From NCBI GenBank assembly GCA_036924085.1, contig JAVGWX010000007.1, positions 73,795,948 to 73,859,947 of the forward strand: DNA of 64,000 nucleotides, given 5' to 3'. The DNA comes from Ariolimax columbianus. Taxonomy: Eukaryota > Mollusca > Gastropoda > Stylommatophora > Arionidae. The notes under the pieces are model-generated. The model did not search any database and had not been told where the DNA came from. It saw only the letters and a list, made by a program, of their open reading frames with translations. The translations under genes and the position numbers were made by a program. Below are positions 52,111 through 64,000 of this stretch, piece after piece (the first letter of the stretch is position 1; each line of letters begins with the position of its first letter).

Positions 52111-54682
52111 AAGTAAAATGCTATGTAGAACACACATTTTGGTGTTGGTCTGTTAATTTATGGATTGTAGGTACTACGTAAGACTGTAAAATTACATGGC
52201 GATCTACATATGTTGCCATGTGGATAGTAAAGTAATATGTAAGGTATCCAATCCTAGTATTGGTCAGTTATCAAATGGATTGAAAGATAATATTTAGGGT
52301 ATCAAATCTTGGTGCTGGTCTGTTAACATGTGGAGGGTAAGATAATATGTAGGGTAGCAAATCTTGGTGCTGGTCTGTTAACATGTGGGTGGTAAGATAA
52401 TATGTAGGGTATCAAATCTCGGTGCTGGTCTGTTAACATGTGGATGGTAAAATAATATGTAGGGTATCCATCCTTGGTGCTGGTCTGTTAACATGTGGAT
52501 GGTAAGATAATATTTAGTGTAACAAATCTTGGTGCTGGTCTGTCAACATGTGGATGGTAAGATAGTATGTATAACAGTAAAGCTAAGTGTTCTTCTGGCA
52601 TGGTGATTCAAAGATAAAATGTAGAGCATTGAAGCACAGTGTGGATCTATTAACATGTGATTAGTAGTATAATATGTACAACATTAACGGACATGGTCAG
52701 TTTTTTGAGAGGTGGAATGTAAGATACTATGTGGGACAGTAGAGTTTGTTGTCCATCTACTTATTTTGTCCTGTGAATATCAAGATAATATAAAGGACAT
52801 TGAACCACGGTGTGATTCTGTTTGCACTGTGATAGTCAAATAAAATAATTAAGTCTATTGCATCTCTTTTTGGGGGGAAAGGAAGATAATTTTATTTTGG
52901 CGATATGGCTCAGTGTGAGTTTGTTAATGTATTGATAGTAAAAAATTATTTAGAACATTACAGCTCGTTGTTGGTCTATTGACATGCGGACAGCAGGATG
53001 CTGTTTGGAAAATTTATTATTGGTTTCTGTTTGTTAACAAATGGAAGGTAACACACTTAATAGGACAGAAAAGCTCAGTGTTGGTCTGTTAATACATGTA
53101 AACTGTAAGATATTGTGTAGGACACGTGTTCTCAGTGTTGGTCTGTTAATACATGTGAACTGTAAGATATTGTGTAGGACACATGTTCTCAGTGTTGGTC
53201 TGTTAATACATGTGAACTGTAAGACATTGTGTAGGACACGTGTTCTCTGTGTTGGTCTGTAAACATGATGATTAGTAAGATATTATGTATGACATTACAG
53301 CTCAGTGTTGATGTTTTATCAAGGGGAAAGATAATATATACAACTTTACATCTTGGCTGTTATGCGTTAACATTTGAATATTAAGAAAATATGTAGGACA
53401 TGAAAGCTCACTGTTCGTATGCTAACAAGTGGATAGTACAATACTATGAGGTAAAGTAATGCTAGCTGTCATTCTGTTAACACGTAGATAGTAAGATTCT
53501 ATGTAGGAAATTACTGCTCTGTGTTGGTATTTTGACCTGGGGATAGTAAGATACTATAAAGGACATTACAGATCAGTGTTGGTCTGTTAACAAGCGGAGA
53601 GTAAGATACTATGTAGGACATTACTACTCAGTTCTGGTCTGTTTACCTGGGGAAAAAATATACTATGTAGGACACCTATTCATGAGGTTGGTCTGTTTTC
53701 ATGTGGATAGTGAGAACATATATACAACATTATTTCTCAGTTGATGTATATTAACATGTGGATATCAAGAAAATAAGTAGGACATGAAAGTTCACTGTCT
53801 GTGTGTTATGAAGTGGATAGTTTGATGTTATGTAGAAAAGTGAAGATTGGTTTCATTCTGTTATAACGTGTGGATAGTAAAACAATAGGTAGGACATTAA
53901 AGATTTGTGTCAGACTGCTATCTTTGTACAGAAAGATAAAAAGTAGGTCATTTAAGCTTTGTGTTAGTATGTTAACTTCTGGACAGTAAGATTACATGTA
54001 GGACATTAACAAATGGGAATGGTTTGTAAACATGCAAACAGTTTAATGCTACATAGGACAATAAAACTCAGTGTCTGTCTGCTAACAGTTGTATAGTTAG
54101 ATTCTATGTACGTTATCTATGCCAAAAGCTCGGTTTTCGGCTATTAACATGCAAATTAATAATGTACTATGTAGGACATTACAGCTTGTTGTCGGCCTGC
54201 TAAGATAGGGATAGTATGATACTTTACAGGACAATTATCTTGGTGTCCATCTGTTAATATACAGACAGTAAGATACTACCTAGGACCTTAAAGCTCAGTG
54301 TTAGCCTTCATCTTTTGTCATGCTGATACTAAGATACTATGTAGGAGATTAAAAATCAGATTTGGTCTGTTAAAGAGGCCTCAGTGAGATACTTTATAGG
54401 ACCGTCAAGCTCAGTTTAGATCTGTTAAAGTGGGATCAGTAAGATATTATGTAGGACAATAATACTTTTAGGTAGGTTTCTTAACATGGGGATTGTAAAA
54501 TGCTATGCAGGACAGTAAAGTTAGGTGACTGTTCGTGTATGTTACTGTTGGGATACTCAGATAGTATGTTAATATGTAGACAGTAAGATGCTATGTATCG
54601 CATTAAATCTAAAGAATCGGTTGGTTATATGAGGACATTAAGATAATATATAGGACACTAAAGCTTAGTGTAATTCTGTTGA

Positions 54683-54955
54683 CATGGAGACAGTTTTTTG
54701 TGTGTTTTTTTGAGTTTGCCTCATTTCTCTAATCCCCAAGGTGGTGTACATTGTACTGTGGTTTTTATTTTGCGCCTGTCGGCCAAGTGCTACCAACTTC
54801 AGCATGCATTTTATGTAAGGGTCTGCTTCCTCTTGCATTTTCTAAGAATTCGCTTCCTTGGGGTAACGGCGCTGTGATGGGGATTGAACCCAGCACCTTT
54901 GGGTTTTGAGCCGTGCCACTTAACCACTAGGCCACACCGTCCCCATGGTGACAGT
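54683..54955 (-). mobile_element. tRNA-derived SINE with target-site duplication
   Basis: The body is on the minus strand from about 54943 to 54695. An A-box-like TGGCCTAGTGG (54924-54934) and a B-box GGTTCAATCCC (54880-54890) lie at tRNA-like spacing, followed by a tRNA-unrelated body and an A-rich 3' end. Flanking repeats CATGGAGACAGT (54683-54694) and CATGGTGACAGT (54944-54955) differ at one base and interrupt the satellite, which supports a true insertion. It is not a functional tRNA: the sequence between the boxes does not fold as a complete cloverleaf by eye and it continues into the SINE body. Confidence 0.8.
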
Positions 54956-55216
54956 AAGATAATGTGTAGGATATTAGCGAATAGCATCGGTCTGTTAACA
55001 TTTAGATAGTAAGATTTTATGTAGTACATTACAGCTTGCTATTAGGTCTGCTAACATTTAAAAAGAAAGATTTTATATTAGGACATTAGAGCTTGGTGTT
55101 AGTCTGTTGACATGGAGACTGTAAAATGCTATGAATGACATTAAAACATGTGGATAGTACAATATCATGTAGGATAGCAAAGCTCAGAGTCCGGCTGATG
55201 ACATGGGTACAGTAAG

Positions 55217-55276
55217 ATATCTTCTTCGAAGTACGCTGTCAGGAATCAACGTGAATTTGTTGAAGAAGAAGAAGAA
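55217..55276 (-). repeat. Extreme 3' end of RNase H LINE inserted in satellite
   Basis: On the minus strand it carries TTCACGTTGATTCCTGACAGC followed by GTAC and GAAG, nearly the last 45 bases of the element ending at 8930 (TTCAAGTTGACGTCTGACAG...). GAA units flank it. A severely 5'-truncated insertion. Confidence 0.5.
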
Positions 55277-56944
55277 GTAAGATAGTGTGTATGAAATTAA
55301 AACTTACTGTCGGTTTGTTAACACGTGGATAATAAGATATTATTTTTAACAGTAAAGCATGGTGTCTGCTTGTTAACATGTAGATAGTAAGATATTATGT
55401 AGGGCATTCAAGCTCTGTGTTGGTCAGTTGACTTGTGAATAGTTAGATACTCTGTAGGACATTCAAGCTCTGTGTTGGCCAGTTGACTTGTGAATAGTAA
55501 GATACTCTGTAAGACATTCGAGCTCTGTGTTGGCCTGTTTACATGTGGATAGTAAGATACTCTGTAAGACATTCAAGCTATGTGTTTGCCTGTTGACATG
55601 TGGATAGTAAAATACTCTGTAGGACATTCAAGCTCTGTGTTGGCCTGTTGACATGTGGATAGTAGGATACTCTGTAAGACATTCAAGCTATGTTGCCCAA
55701 TTGACATGTGGATAGTAAAATACTATGTAGAACATTAAAGCTCTGTGTTGGCCTGTTGACATGTGGATAGTAAGATAATCTGTAGGACATTCAAGCTATG
55801 TGCTTGCCTGTTGACATGTGGATAGTAAAATACTCTGTAGCACATTCAAGCTCTATGTTGGCCTGTTAACATGTGGATAGTAAGATACTCTGTAGGACAT
55901 TCAAGCTATGTGCTTGCCTGTTGACATGTGGATAGTAAAATACTCTGTAGCACATTCAAGCTCTATGTTGGCCTGTTAACATGTGGATAGTAAGATACTC
56001 TGCAGGAAATTAAAGCTCTGTCTTGGCCTGTTGACATGTGGATAGTAAGATACTCTGTAGGACATTCAAGCTCTGTGTTGGCCTGTTAACATGTGTATAG
56101 TAATATACTCTGTAGCACATTAAAGCTCTGTCTTGGCCTGTTGACATGTGGATAGTAAGATACTCTGTAAGACATTCAAGCTCTGTGTTTGCCTGTTAAC
56201 ATGTGGTTAATAAGATACTATGTAGAACATTCAAGCTCTGTGTTGGCCTGTTAACATATGGATAGTAAGATACTCTGTAGCATATTAAAGCTCTGTCTTG
56301 GCCTGTTGAAATGTGGATAGTAAGATACTCTGTAAGACATTTAAACTCTGTTTTGGCCTGTTAACATGGTGGCAGTAAGGAACTATGTAGGACATCAATG
56401 TTTTGGGTAAGTCTAACATCTGGATAGTGGATACTGTGCAGTGCATTCAATCTACAGTTGGTTTGTTAATATGTGGATTGTAAGATCCTCTGTAAGACAT
56501 TACAGTTGTCTGTCAGTCTGATGCCATTGGGATTGTACAATACTTTGAAGAAGAATAAAACTTGGTATTGGTCTGTTAATATATAGATAGCAAATTACAA
56601 TGTAGGACTGTAAAGTTTCGAGTCAGTGAACTTATGTTTAATGGGGATAGTGCGATACTTTGTAGGACAATACCGTTTATTTGTCTGTATGTTAATATTC
56701 ATATAGTAAGGTATTATATAAAAGACTGTTACCATGTGCTTAGGTTGATACTGTGTAGGACATCAAAATTTAATGCTGGTATGATAGTCTGTGGATAGTA
56801 AGATTCTATATATAGGACATTAAAACTTGATGTAGCATAGTAAGATACTAGATAGGACTGTAATGCCACAGGGTCATCTTCCCTTGTAGAATTACAGGTC
56901 TACTAAGACTAAGATTAATATAAACACATAATCTTACAAATACT

Positions 56945-57138
56945 ATTTCTTTTGTTGCAGATTCTGCACTTTACACTATACGAAATACAAGACCTCACCA
57001 CTAATGGAGTCTCCCGCGGAACACCTGGCTGAGACATTTCGATTCTACTCCGTCTTCCTCCACGCTGCCCGAGACTCACCAAACGTTGCCATGGACGATC
57101 AATACGAAAGACAATGGTTGAGTATGAGGATTACCTGA
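56945..57138 (+). other. Possible exon-like open segment (uncertain)
   Basis: A pyrimidine-rich stretch ending TTTCTTTTGTTGCAG (to 56960) looks like a splice acceptor. It is followed by an open frame of about 58 codons that includes MESPAEHLAETFRFYSV and ends at TGA (57136-57138). I recognise no family and see no upstream exon. It may be chance next to LINE debris. Confidence 0.2.
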
Positions 57139-57186
57139 CTTGACTTAAACACAAGGCAACGACTCTAGCTGGCCATCTATCTTCTC

Positions 57187-57218
57187 GGCACACACCCCCC
57201 CCCCCCCCCCCCCCCCCA
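57187..57218. repeat. Poly(C) tract
   Basis: About 30 consecutive C, a homopolymer that is probably length-variable and error-prone, at the 5' edge of a LINE fragment. Confidence 0.85.
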
Positions 57219-57400
57219 TGCCATCAGAACACATTTTGCAGCCCTGCCCATCGTTTACCGACAAGAAGTAGCATTTGGCAATAACAAGTGTCCTTCCACG
57301 AGTAGCTGTACAGAAGTGCTCGGACCCTCAAGTCAACTGCTGCCTTCGTTAGAGTAAGTGAATTCGAGGTCTGAAGACGAACAAGGAAGATCTCTTTTCT
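57219..57400 (+). pseudogene. RNase H LINE 3' fragment
   Basis: Matches the end of the element at 295-880: an EHILQPCP-like remnant (57230), then CAGTGTCC/AAGTGTCCTTCCACGA and CTGTACAGAAG, then a TGCTGCCTTCG box and GAGGTCTGAAGACGAAC. Stops and indels throughout. Confidence 0.6.
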
Positions 57401-57599
57401 TGACATTTTTCGCGCCAGCCGAAGCACATCAGTACAAGTAGAGTCAACCGCCATCAAGATGATTTCAGCAAAAAGCTTTGCATGATCTTGCAGTAGGAGT
57501 TTATGTAACAGTTTACTTGCATAATGAGGTTGCTATCCTCATGCACAACTCTCTTTAGTCGCGCCTTTCAATATATGCATGGAGTTCAATCAATCAAAT

Positions 57600-57865
57600 C
57601 AGAACAAAAAGGCATAGCTTTAAATGAAATAAAGTAAGGTCAAGATTGGATATTTGGAAATATTTCTTTAGTCAGAGAGGGGGGAATGCTTGGAATGCAT
57701 TTCCAAGGAAGTGATGGAAGCAGAGGCAGTTGATGCATTTAAGAATACATTAGATGCGCATAGCTTATTGAGCAAGGAAATGTAAATGAAACTGGTTGCG
57801 TACAGACTCTGCATAGTCTTCTAAACCAGTATAAAGACGTTAAGTTAAGTTAAATCAAGATCACT
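57600..57865 (+). pseudogene. CR1-like LINE 3' end
   Basis: A coding remnant RLDIWKYFFSQR, N-A-W-N-A-F-P and a frameshifted AFKN-like segment (57630-57760), then the family tail with TCTGCATAGTCTTCTAAACC and GACGTTAAGTTAAGTTAAA. It is the cleanest copy of this tail, with a single terminal box. Confidence 0.7.
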
Positions 57866-58863
57866 CATCTCTTTTTGTTGAAGCACAGGTCCAGCATTGT
57901 ATTTGACTTACCATAACCAGCTTTTAGGAAAGATTTTTTCTAGTTATTTGCAGTAGGTAAGCGATAATTTGTACATTTTGAGATTGCCACATCCATGGAC
58001 AACTCTTAGTCCTCGCGTTCAACATGCAATTAATGTTTTGGCCAATCAGGAGAAATACATACATAGCTCACCTTAAGATTGTTTGCCCTTGACCTACTGT
58101 GACAGTATTATGTGGCGGTTATATTCTACCATTCTCAGTAAGGGACCCCGGATACACTATGGGAGGTCATGTTATTGATAGATTTGAAACAAGCAGCGAT
58201 AACGATAGAAAAGATATGAATTTGGAATTGCATGTGTTAAGCTTTTATAGAAGTGTTCATACGTGGTTGCGAAGTTTCGATGGCTCACAAACAAAACATG
58301 TCTGTGTTCAGATTCCTGATCTGACAGGGTCGTACACCTATTAAATGTCGTGCTGAATATGGTTTAACCAGGCTCTAAAGTGCAAAACACAGAACAATAT
58401 ACTGCCTCTTAGGAACCACGGTAAACGAGGTGAAAAAAAGAAATATAGCTTTTTAGTGTTTTCTCCAGTATCGCATTCTGTTTGTTTATTATATGGCTTG
58501 CTGGCTTAGGGTCGTTCGTTCTCAATCTTGCACCACCAAGCCCTGATATGGCTTAAATAGCAGAATGTTGTCCAGAGAACGGAATGCAAATATGCTGATC
58601 GGTGTGGACTGCACAGAACACGGCCAGGCACTTGAGCATCCGTGGTCAACCACTGCACGCGAGCTCATATCCAGTCGTCCTGACTTGTCTTGCCACTGGT
58701 TAAAGTTGGACTCGAGCGAGAGAGTGTGGTCGACAAACTGCGCAACCCTTTCTCACTTAAAGGAAATTCATCGAGCAAGTCATTCTTTTTTCATGTATCC
58801 AGTACTAACACAGTCGAGTCCTGTGACGACGGGCGAGAAGAGAGCGTAGGTCCACTGACTAGC
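57866..58863. other. No recognisable gene
   Basis: About 1 kb of unassigned sequence. Two open frames, 58099-58344 (81 codons) and 58565-58849 (94 codons), have ordinary composition but no motif I know. They may be chance or parts of unidentified repeats. Confidence 0.4.
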
Positions 58864-59082
58864 TAAACTACAGTCAAAAAGCTGCGTCAGTTGCGGGACA
58901 CCTTGCTGAGCAATAAAGCGGCTGAGGTACATGGATTTGCTGACAACCATGATCACCGCCTCGCGAAGCAAACTTTCTCTGCTTTCACTGACTGCGAATA
59001 TGCAGTTCCCATCTTCCCACCCATCCACAACCCGGATTTACAGAATACTCGACTGGATGGACTGGCTGGGTGCAAAAAGTAA
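58864..59082 (+). pseudogene. RTE-like LINE linker fragment (tentative)
   Basis: The plus-strand frame gives QLRDTLLSNKAAEVHGFAD followed by NHDHRLAKQTFSAF. This has the pattern M/L-R-D-x-W/L-L-x-x-K-A-x-E-V/I-x-x-F/Y-A-D, typical of the region between endonuclease and RT in RTE-type elements. It is short, with no adjoining domain. Confidence 0.4.
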
Positions 59083-59345
59083 AGGCTCGTGATGGACGAA
59101 AAACATTGTGATTGACCCTGACGCAACGTCCTGGACAATATGGTGTGCTTGACCGGACTAGCGTCTCAGTTACCCACATATATTATCTTATATATCACTA
59201 ACCTCTAGCTGATTGCTAGCATAACCGGCACTTCTGAAATTATGCAATGATGTTTATAAATGAAAATAGTATTTGTTAGATCTACGTCAACAATAAAGTC
59301 ACATATATTTTTGTATACCATAACAAGCATTATTACATAGCACAA
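59083..59345. other. No recognisable gene
   Basis: AT-rich stretch before the second duplicated block. Nothing identified. Confidence 0.4.
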
Positions 59346-62300
59346 AAAATCGCTCACTTTCATCATTATCATCATTATCATCATCATCATCATCATCTTC
59401 ATCATCATCATCATCATGTTGCATGTCATTTGCAGAAAATCACTTTCACAACAACCGATCTGTAACTCGATCTCTAGCCAGAAGTATCGCCTCTATCGTT
59501 GTAATCGTCAGGACCTCCGTGATGTCTTGTTTCCATCTTTTCATCGGTCTGCTTCAGCCCCGCTTTCCAAGCACCAAACCCTCCTGTATCGTTCTTTCTA
59601 GGTCAGTATGGCGTTTGATGTGGTCAAACTATTATACAGCAAAGCAAGCTGTCATTTTCACAGACGACCTAGCAGTGTAATGGCCCTCAAGAGCCCAGTG
59701 CTTAAAAAAAAAGCAGTCCAATGGACACCAGCCCACTGAGGCATTCCAGGCAACGGGGAGGCGGACAGGCTCGCCAGAGAGCAAGGAATGCTGCAGCAGA
59801 GTGATACATAAATCACATACAATGAAACTAAAGCATTCATCAGGACAACGTACAGTGCAAAATGGAAAATAGGATCACATTTGCCACATAGAAAACTATG
59901 CCTACCATCAACTCTCCAGTCGAGACCAGGTGATCATTTTCCGGCTACGCACATGTCACAACAGACTCAGATGCCATCTGTACAACAAGTTCAAGATTGG
60001 CACTACAGAGATTTGTGCCTGCGGCACAGCCCCCACGAAGGCATAATATATTTTGCAGTTCTGTCCGCTGTATACCGACAAAAGAAGAAACAATTGACAA
60101 CAGCCAGTGTCCTTCCACGAAAAGCTGTACGGAAGCGTACAGAGCTTTGAGTCGACTGCTGCCTTCGGTAAAATCATTGAAGCTGAGGTCTGAAGACGAA
60201 CGAAGAAGCAGAAGAAACTATTTTAGCTTTCGAGACAAGATGTTGTTTACTAACCAATTTTGCTTGAAATTAAGTAGGATCTGTAGTATATATATATATC
60301 TTTATCTATATCTCAAGCAGATGTGGATATATTGAGATCGGATTTAGATAACATTCGAGAGTGGTTTGTAGGTTCGCAAATGGAGTTTAATGTAGATAAA
60401 TGTACAGTCATCCACATGGGAAGATCCAATATGAAACAATAAGAATAAATTGGATGGGCATAGCTTTTAGAGCAAGGTGATGAAATGAAACTGTATGTAT
60501 ACAGATTCTGCAGAGTCTTCTAAACCAGTTTAAGGACGTTAAGCTAAGTTAAGGATATCTGCATTTTTCCTTTTTTCTATCCATTGTATTTTGAGCACTT
60601 TTCTATAGTCCTTTGGTTCAAAAGATGCAATCCTCTTCTTAAGTGTTTGTGTGGGGGTCCACGTTTCACATCCGTATGTCTTCATCGGTATAATGCAAGT
60701 TCACAGAATAGTTATTTTCATTTTATTAATGTTCTGTCATCAGTTTCTCATTTTATTGAACCTCTGCATTGCCGTAGCCATTGGCGCTTATAACTGAGCC
60801 GAGGTACTCAAAGCTTGTGACTTAAAGCTTGTGACTTTCTCAATCTTCTGTTGTTCTAAAAAAAACTTTAGGTTTGGTCTTTGCCTTGCCTGTGATCGTT
60901 ATCTTGGTTGTACTTTAAATTCAGGTATAGATTTTGGACTTCGTTGAGTTGTGTTTACGCTCATCAGTACTTTTATATTTCGCTAGTTGTTAGACCCACC
61001 GGGCTAGATCGCATGTGGACACAGTCCTGGTGTGAACAGACTATCTACAATGCAGTTAGTAAACTAGCCTTATCTTGTAAAGCGAGCTATGCAAGTTTTC
61101 ATTCCATTTCCAACAATATATCTCTGCAAATATGGATTTTCGACATTTGTAGCAAAAAAGAAAAACAAATCGAAACCGATTAGATGTCTAACATGGCAAA
61201 CGTGTGGTTTGTACAACACAACCGTTGAATCCTCTTCGAGAAAGAGAAACAACAAGCCTTCACGCGGTCAGCATTTCTTGATCTTTGTGACCCGTTCCTC
61301 AGCCTTGCATATATACGCAGCACGTTCATTCAAACAATAATGAAATTAACTTTCTTCTATTTTAAATGTATTGTGTTTCTATTGAAATTGTTAAGAAAGA
61401 CACATATATCACATGTACTTTTGTGTTTGTTTTTTAACTATTTCTATATAACTGGTTCTTTGCTATTGTATTTTATGTATTTAAAAACATTATTCCGAGA
61501 AGGGGTACGTGACATACACTTGACAAGGAAGACCATAGAACACAAATAGCTAACAACTTTCCCTTAGACGATTAACAAAAACCTGTCTTGACATAGTCGC
61601 CATCACGGCCTGCGATGGGCATCAGAACATGACACAACCGTTGAGTTACAGGAACAATTTGTATCTACAGTTAACATCATTTGCTGAATAAGAACGATCA
61701 TCAATGGGCAGAAGCGTGCGGTGAACACCTTTCATTTTTGGGCTAAAGAGAAATACTCTCCATTTAATGTACAATATGTAACTAAGTTAACGTCTTTATA
61801 CGGGTTGAGAAGACTGAAACTTTATACTGGTTTAGAAGACTGTGTCTTTATATTGGTTTATAAGACGATGTCTTTATAATGGTTTAGAAGACGATGTCTT
61901 TATACTGCCTTAGAATGACTATATCGTTATACTGGTTTAGAAGACTACGTGTTTATACTGGCTTAGAAAACTATGCAGAGTCTGTAACCAACCAGTTTCA
62001 TTTACATTTCCTAGCTCTAAAAGCTATGTGCATCCAATCTATTCTTAAATGCTTTAATTGTTCCAGCCTAAAACTACTTCATATGGCAATACATTCTAAG
62101 CATTCACCACTGTACAGCTTATGTAGCTTACCAGTGACACTTTTACCGGTACAGTTCTCGCAGCTTAGCTCACTTTAACTTCAACCGATGCACAAAATTG
62201 AGAAATGAAATAAAGAAATAAATTTATTCTACCGGGGAATGCCGCCATTGTGGAAGGGGGGGGGGGGGGGGGGGGTGGTGGTGGTGGCGAGTGGTGTGGT

Positions 62301-63971
62301 GAGGAGGGGGGGGGGTGCGGTCCGCAAATCGCCGGAATATCGTCGAGTATTGTAACGCAAAGTGAGAATCAGATTGTGAAGAATACTACTGCTGTTTATT
62401 CTTCTTCTTCTTCTTCTTCTTCTTCTTCTTCTTCATCAACCTCTATTTTTTCGAAAAAAGCAGCGGTCATCCTAAGGCTGTCGACACTGCCATAGAGCAT
62501 GTCTAGTGTTTGTCACTGGTGATGGCCACATGTGCTTTCTCTGGTCCTCGTATGTCGGCAGTTTTGCAGCATGTGTTCAGCGGTCATTTTCCCGGTGCCA
62601 CAAGTGCATTCTTCAGTGCCACCTATCTTCAGTTTATTGAAAAGGTGGTACCTTAGTCTGTTGTGGTCTGTGCGGAGTCTGAAGACCACGACCTGCTCTC
62701 TTCTGTCCAACTGGTAATAAGCATCGTTTTTTGTGTAGCCAGTATGTTCTGTTTCCCATTTGGCCATGTATCTGGCTCTAATAAGCCTTTTGGACTCTTT
62801 CGTAGGTCAAACTAGAATCTGGTTGTGGTAGTCTTGCACCTTCTTTTGCCAGTCTGTCTGCCTCCTCGTTGCCTTGGAAGTTACAGTGGGATGGAACCCA
62901 CTGTACCACTACACTTTTTGGTGCGGACTGCTGGCATAGTTGACAGAGTACTGCTCTTAAATCATTTAGTTCAGTATTTTTCTACTTTTTAGTGCTGTGA
63001 CTACGGCCAGGGCATCTGTAAACATGACTATCTGCCTTTCATTTCGTTTGCCTGTCAGCATTGCTTCTGCTGCATCCCTCAGTGCCTCTGCCTCCGCTCT
63101 GAAATAACATGAGTATTTTCCAGTTGCCACTGACAGTGTTATTTTTTTACCATTTGGTAGGCTCAGGAATACCTCAGCTTACAGACCCGTCGGTGTATGC
63201 ATGGGTCCAGTCCATGCTTGGGTAGTTTTTCGTTATGTACCTCAGGGTTATGTCTCTTCTTTCTGTTTCAGTCTGGCTGTTCTTGTTTCAAATACCTGGT
63301 ATATTTTCTACCACCTCCGGAATGATATGCTGCTTCCAGGTAGGTTTTGCGTACAGAAGGGATGGGCTTTGGTGTTAATGTGTTCATAGTGTCTTCGCTC
63401 ATCTTTGCTTTTACTATTTCTGCAAAGTTTCTCCGCTTTAGTTTCCCATTTCCAAATCTATTTAGTCTCTGATGCATTGGGTGGTCTGTCAGTCTTCTGA
63501 GTTTCTCTGCTTGCTGCTGGGCTCTGCAGTCTCTTCTGTCGGTCATGGATTGCAGATTTCTAATCTTTTCCAGTTCTACAATTGGCGTTGACTTCATGCC
63601 TGCTGTTATAACTCTCATGGCTTGGTTTTGAAGTTTGCTAATTTTATCAAAGTTAGCCTTTGCTGCTGTTGCCCATACCGCAATGTCATACTCGAGAACT
63701 GGTCTCACTCTTCCAGTGTACAGTTTCGTCTGATCCCCAGCTTGTGCCAGCAAGTTTCCTAATGATTGCCATTCTTTGTCTGGCTCTCATTCGGTTTTTC
63801 TCGATCTGACTTTTCCATGTCATGCACCGATCAAATGTGACTCCCAGGTAGTTTTGGTTGCCGTTTGTCCGCAGATATTTGCCGTTAAGACTTATTTTAG
63901 TGTTCTGGGGTTTGTTTGAAAGCGAGAATATCGTACATGTTTTTTCCTCATTTATTTTGACCAGCCATGAG
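59346..63971. repeat. Direct segmental duplication, right copy
   Basis: The counterpart of 1-4690, offset by 59345 bases at the start and 59281 at the end because of repeat-length differences. It contains the ATC microsatellite (59361-59417), RNase H LINE fragment (59640-60225), CR1-like fragment (60310-60552), RTE-like minus-strand fragment (60553-60966), CR1 tail repeats (61790-62100), G-rich tract (62256-62317) and (TTC)n (62398-62434). Small differences, such as one extra T near 62800, occur throughout. Confidence 0.93.
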
Positions 63972-64000
63972 TTCGCCCACTCCTCCAACGATGTTAGGGC
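62435..64000 (-). pseudogene. RNase H LINE (right copy), cut by window end
   Basis: The same element as 3154-4690. Past 63971 it continues into normal RT sequence (SLEEWANSWLVKINEEK on the minus strand) where the left copy has the fold-back. This shows that the right copy keeps the unrearranged arrangement. A frameshift near 62800 separates the RNase H region into two frames. Confidence 0.8.

Larger units (their letters stand above)
50986..56870. repeat. 55-bp minisatellite array
   Basis: About a hundred degenerate copies of a 55-bp unit containing TTAACATGTGGATAGTAAGA, then ATACTATGTAGGACATTAAA, then GCTCTGTGTTGGTCT. I measured exact 55-bp steps in the cleanest stretches: unit starts at 52311, 52366, 52421, 52476 and 52531, and at 55405, 55460, 55515, 55570 and 55625. 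A local block at 53074-53245 steps by 57. The array is interrupted by a ~160-bp insert near 51945, a SINE at 54695-54943 and a LINE scrap near 55220. No coding function. Confidence 0.92.

Noticed and set aside
53041..53262. Open frame with a 19-residue repeated peptide
   Set aside because: The local monomer step is 57 bases, a multiple of three, so any open frame repeats. It is a by-product of the satellite.
54841..54945. Functional tRNA gene on the minus strand
   Set aside because: A- and B-box-like sequences are present, but it continues into a non-tRNA body, ends in an A-rich tail and has target-site duplications, so it is a SINE.
50986..56870. CRISPR-like spaced repeats
   Set aside because: Units are contiguous 55-bp monomers without unique spacers, no cas-like gene is present, and the rest of the window is animal-type LINE DNA.

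Overview
The window looks like repeat-rich, gene-poor DNA from an animal genome. It has no bacterial gene organisation and no convincing host gene. It does have many LINE-type retrotransposons, a tRNA-derived SINE, trinucleotide microsatellites and a 55-bp minisatellite. The mix of LINE families (Tx1/L1-like, CR1-like, RTE-like, and an RNase H-bearing I/Jockey-like family with GAA-repeat tails) would suit a lophotrochozoan, perhaps a mollusc. That placement is an inference and not proven by the sequence.

Layout. 1-4690: a mosaic of LINE fragments, repeated almost identically and in direct orientation at 59346-63971. 3154-6690: a degenerate RNase H-bearing LINE on the minus strand, broken by a near-perfect hairpin around 4823. 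6735-8930: a GAA-rich tract and further CR1-like and RNase H LINE fragments. 8931-10420: no recognisable gene. 10432-21419: two tandem, full-length, intact minus-strand Tx1-like elements (family A: A1, A2), with an 11-bp target sequence before, between and after them. 21431-21856: an AT-rich spacer. 21857-50224: five tandem, full-length, intact plus-strand elements of a related family (B1-B5). A 17-bp target is present at both outer ends and at the B3/B4 and B4/B5 junctions, while B2 and B3 are fused directly to the preceding copy with identical small 5' truncations. 50225-50985: AT-rich DNA without genes. 50986-56870: the minisatellite, with a 133-bp higher-order block, a SINE and small LINE remnants. 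56871-59345: more LINE fragments.

Each Tx1-like element has two genes. ORF1 is an RNA-binding, gag-like protein with one CCHC zinc knuckle. ORF2 has an AP-type endonuclease, a reverse transcriptase with YADD, and a C-terminal CCHC motif. By analogy with the clade, ORF1 packages the element RNA while ORF2 nicks the target and copies the RNA onto it. All fourteen main ORFs in the seven elements are open, so the locus is young or recently homogenised.

The strongest unusual signals are: (i) seven intact site-specific LINEs in two head-to-tail arrays of opposite orientation; (ii) eleven clustered A-to-G changes confined to the 5' end of B1, as left by ADAR-type RNA editing before reverse transcription; (iii) mosaic divergence within both families, where 5' segments differ strongly and ORF2 hardly at all; (iv) the direct duplication at the window ends, with a fold-back rearrangement in one copy.
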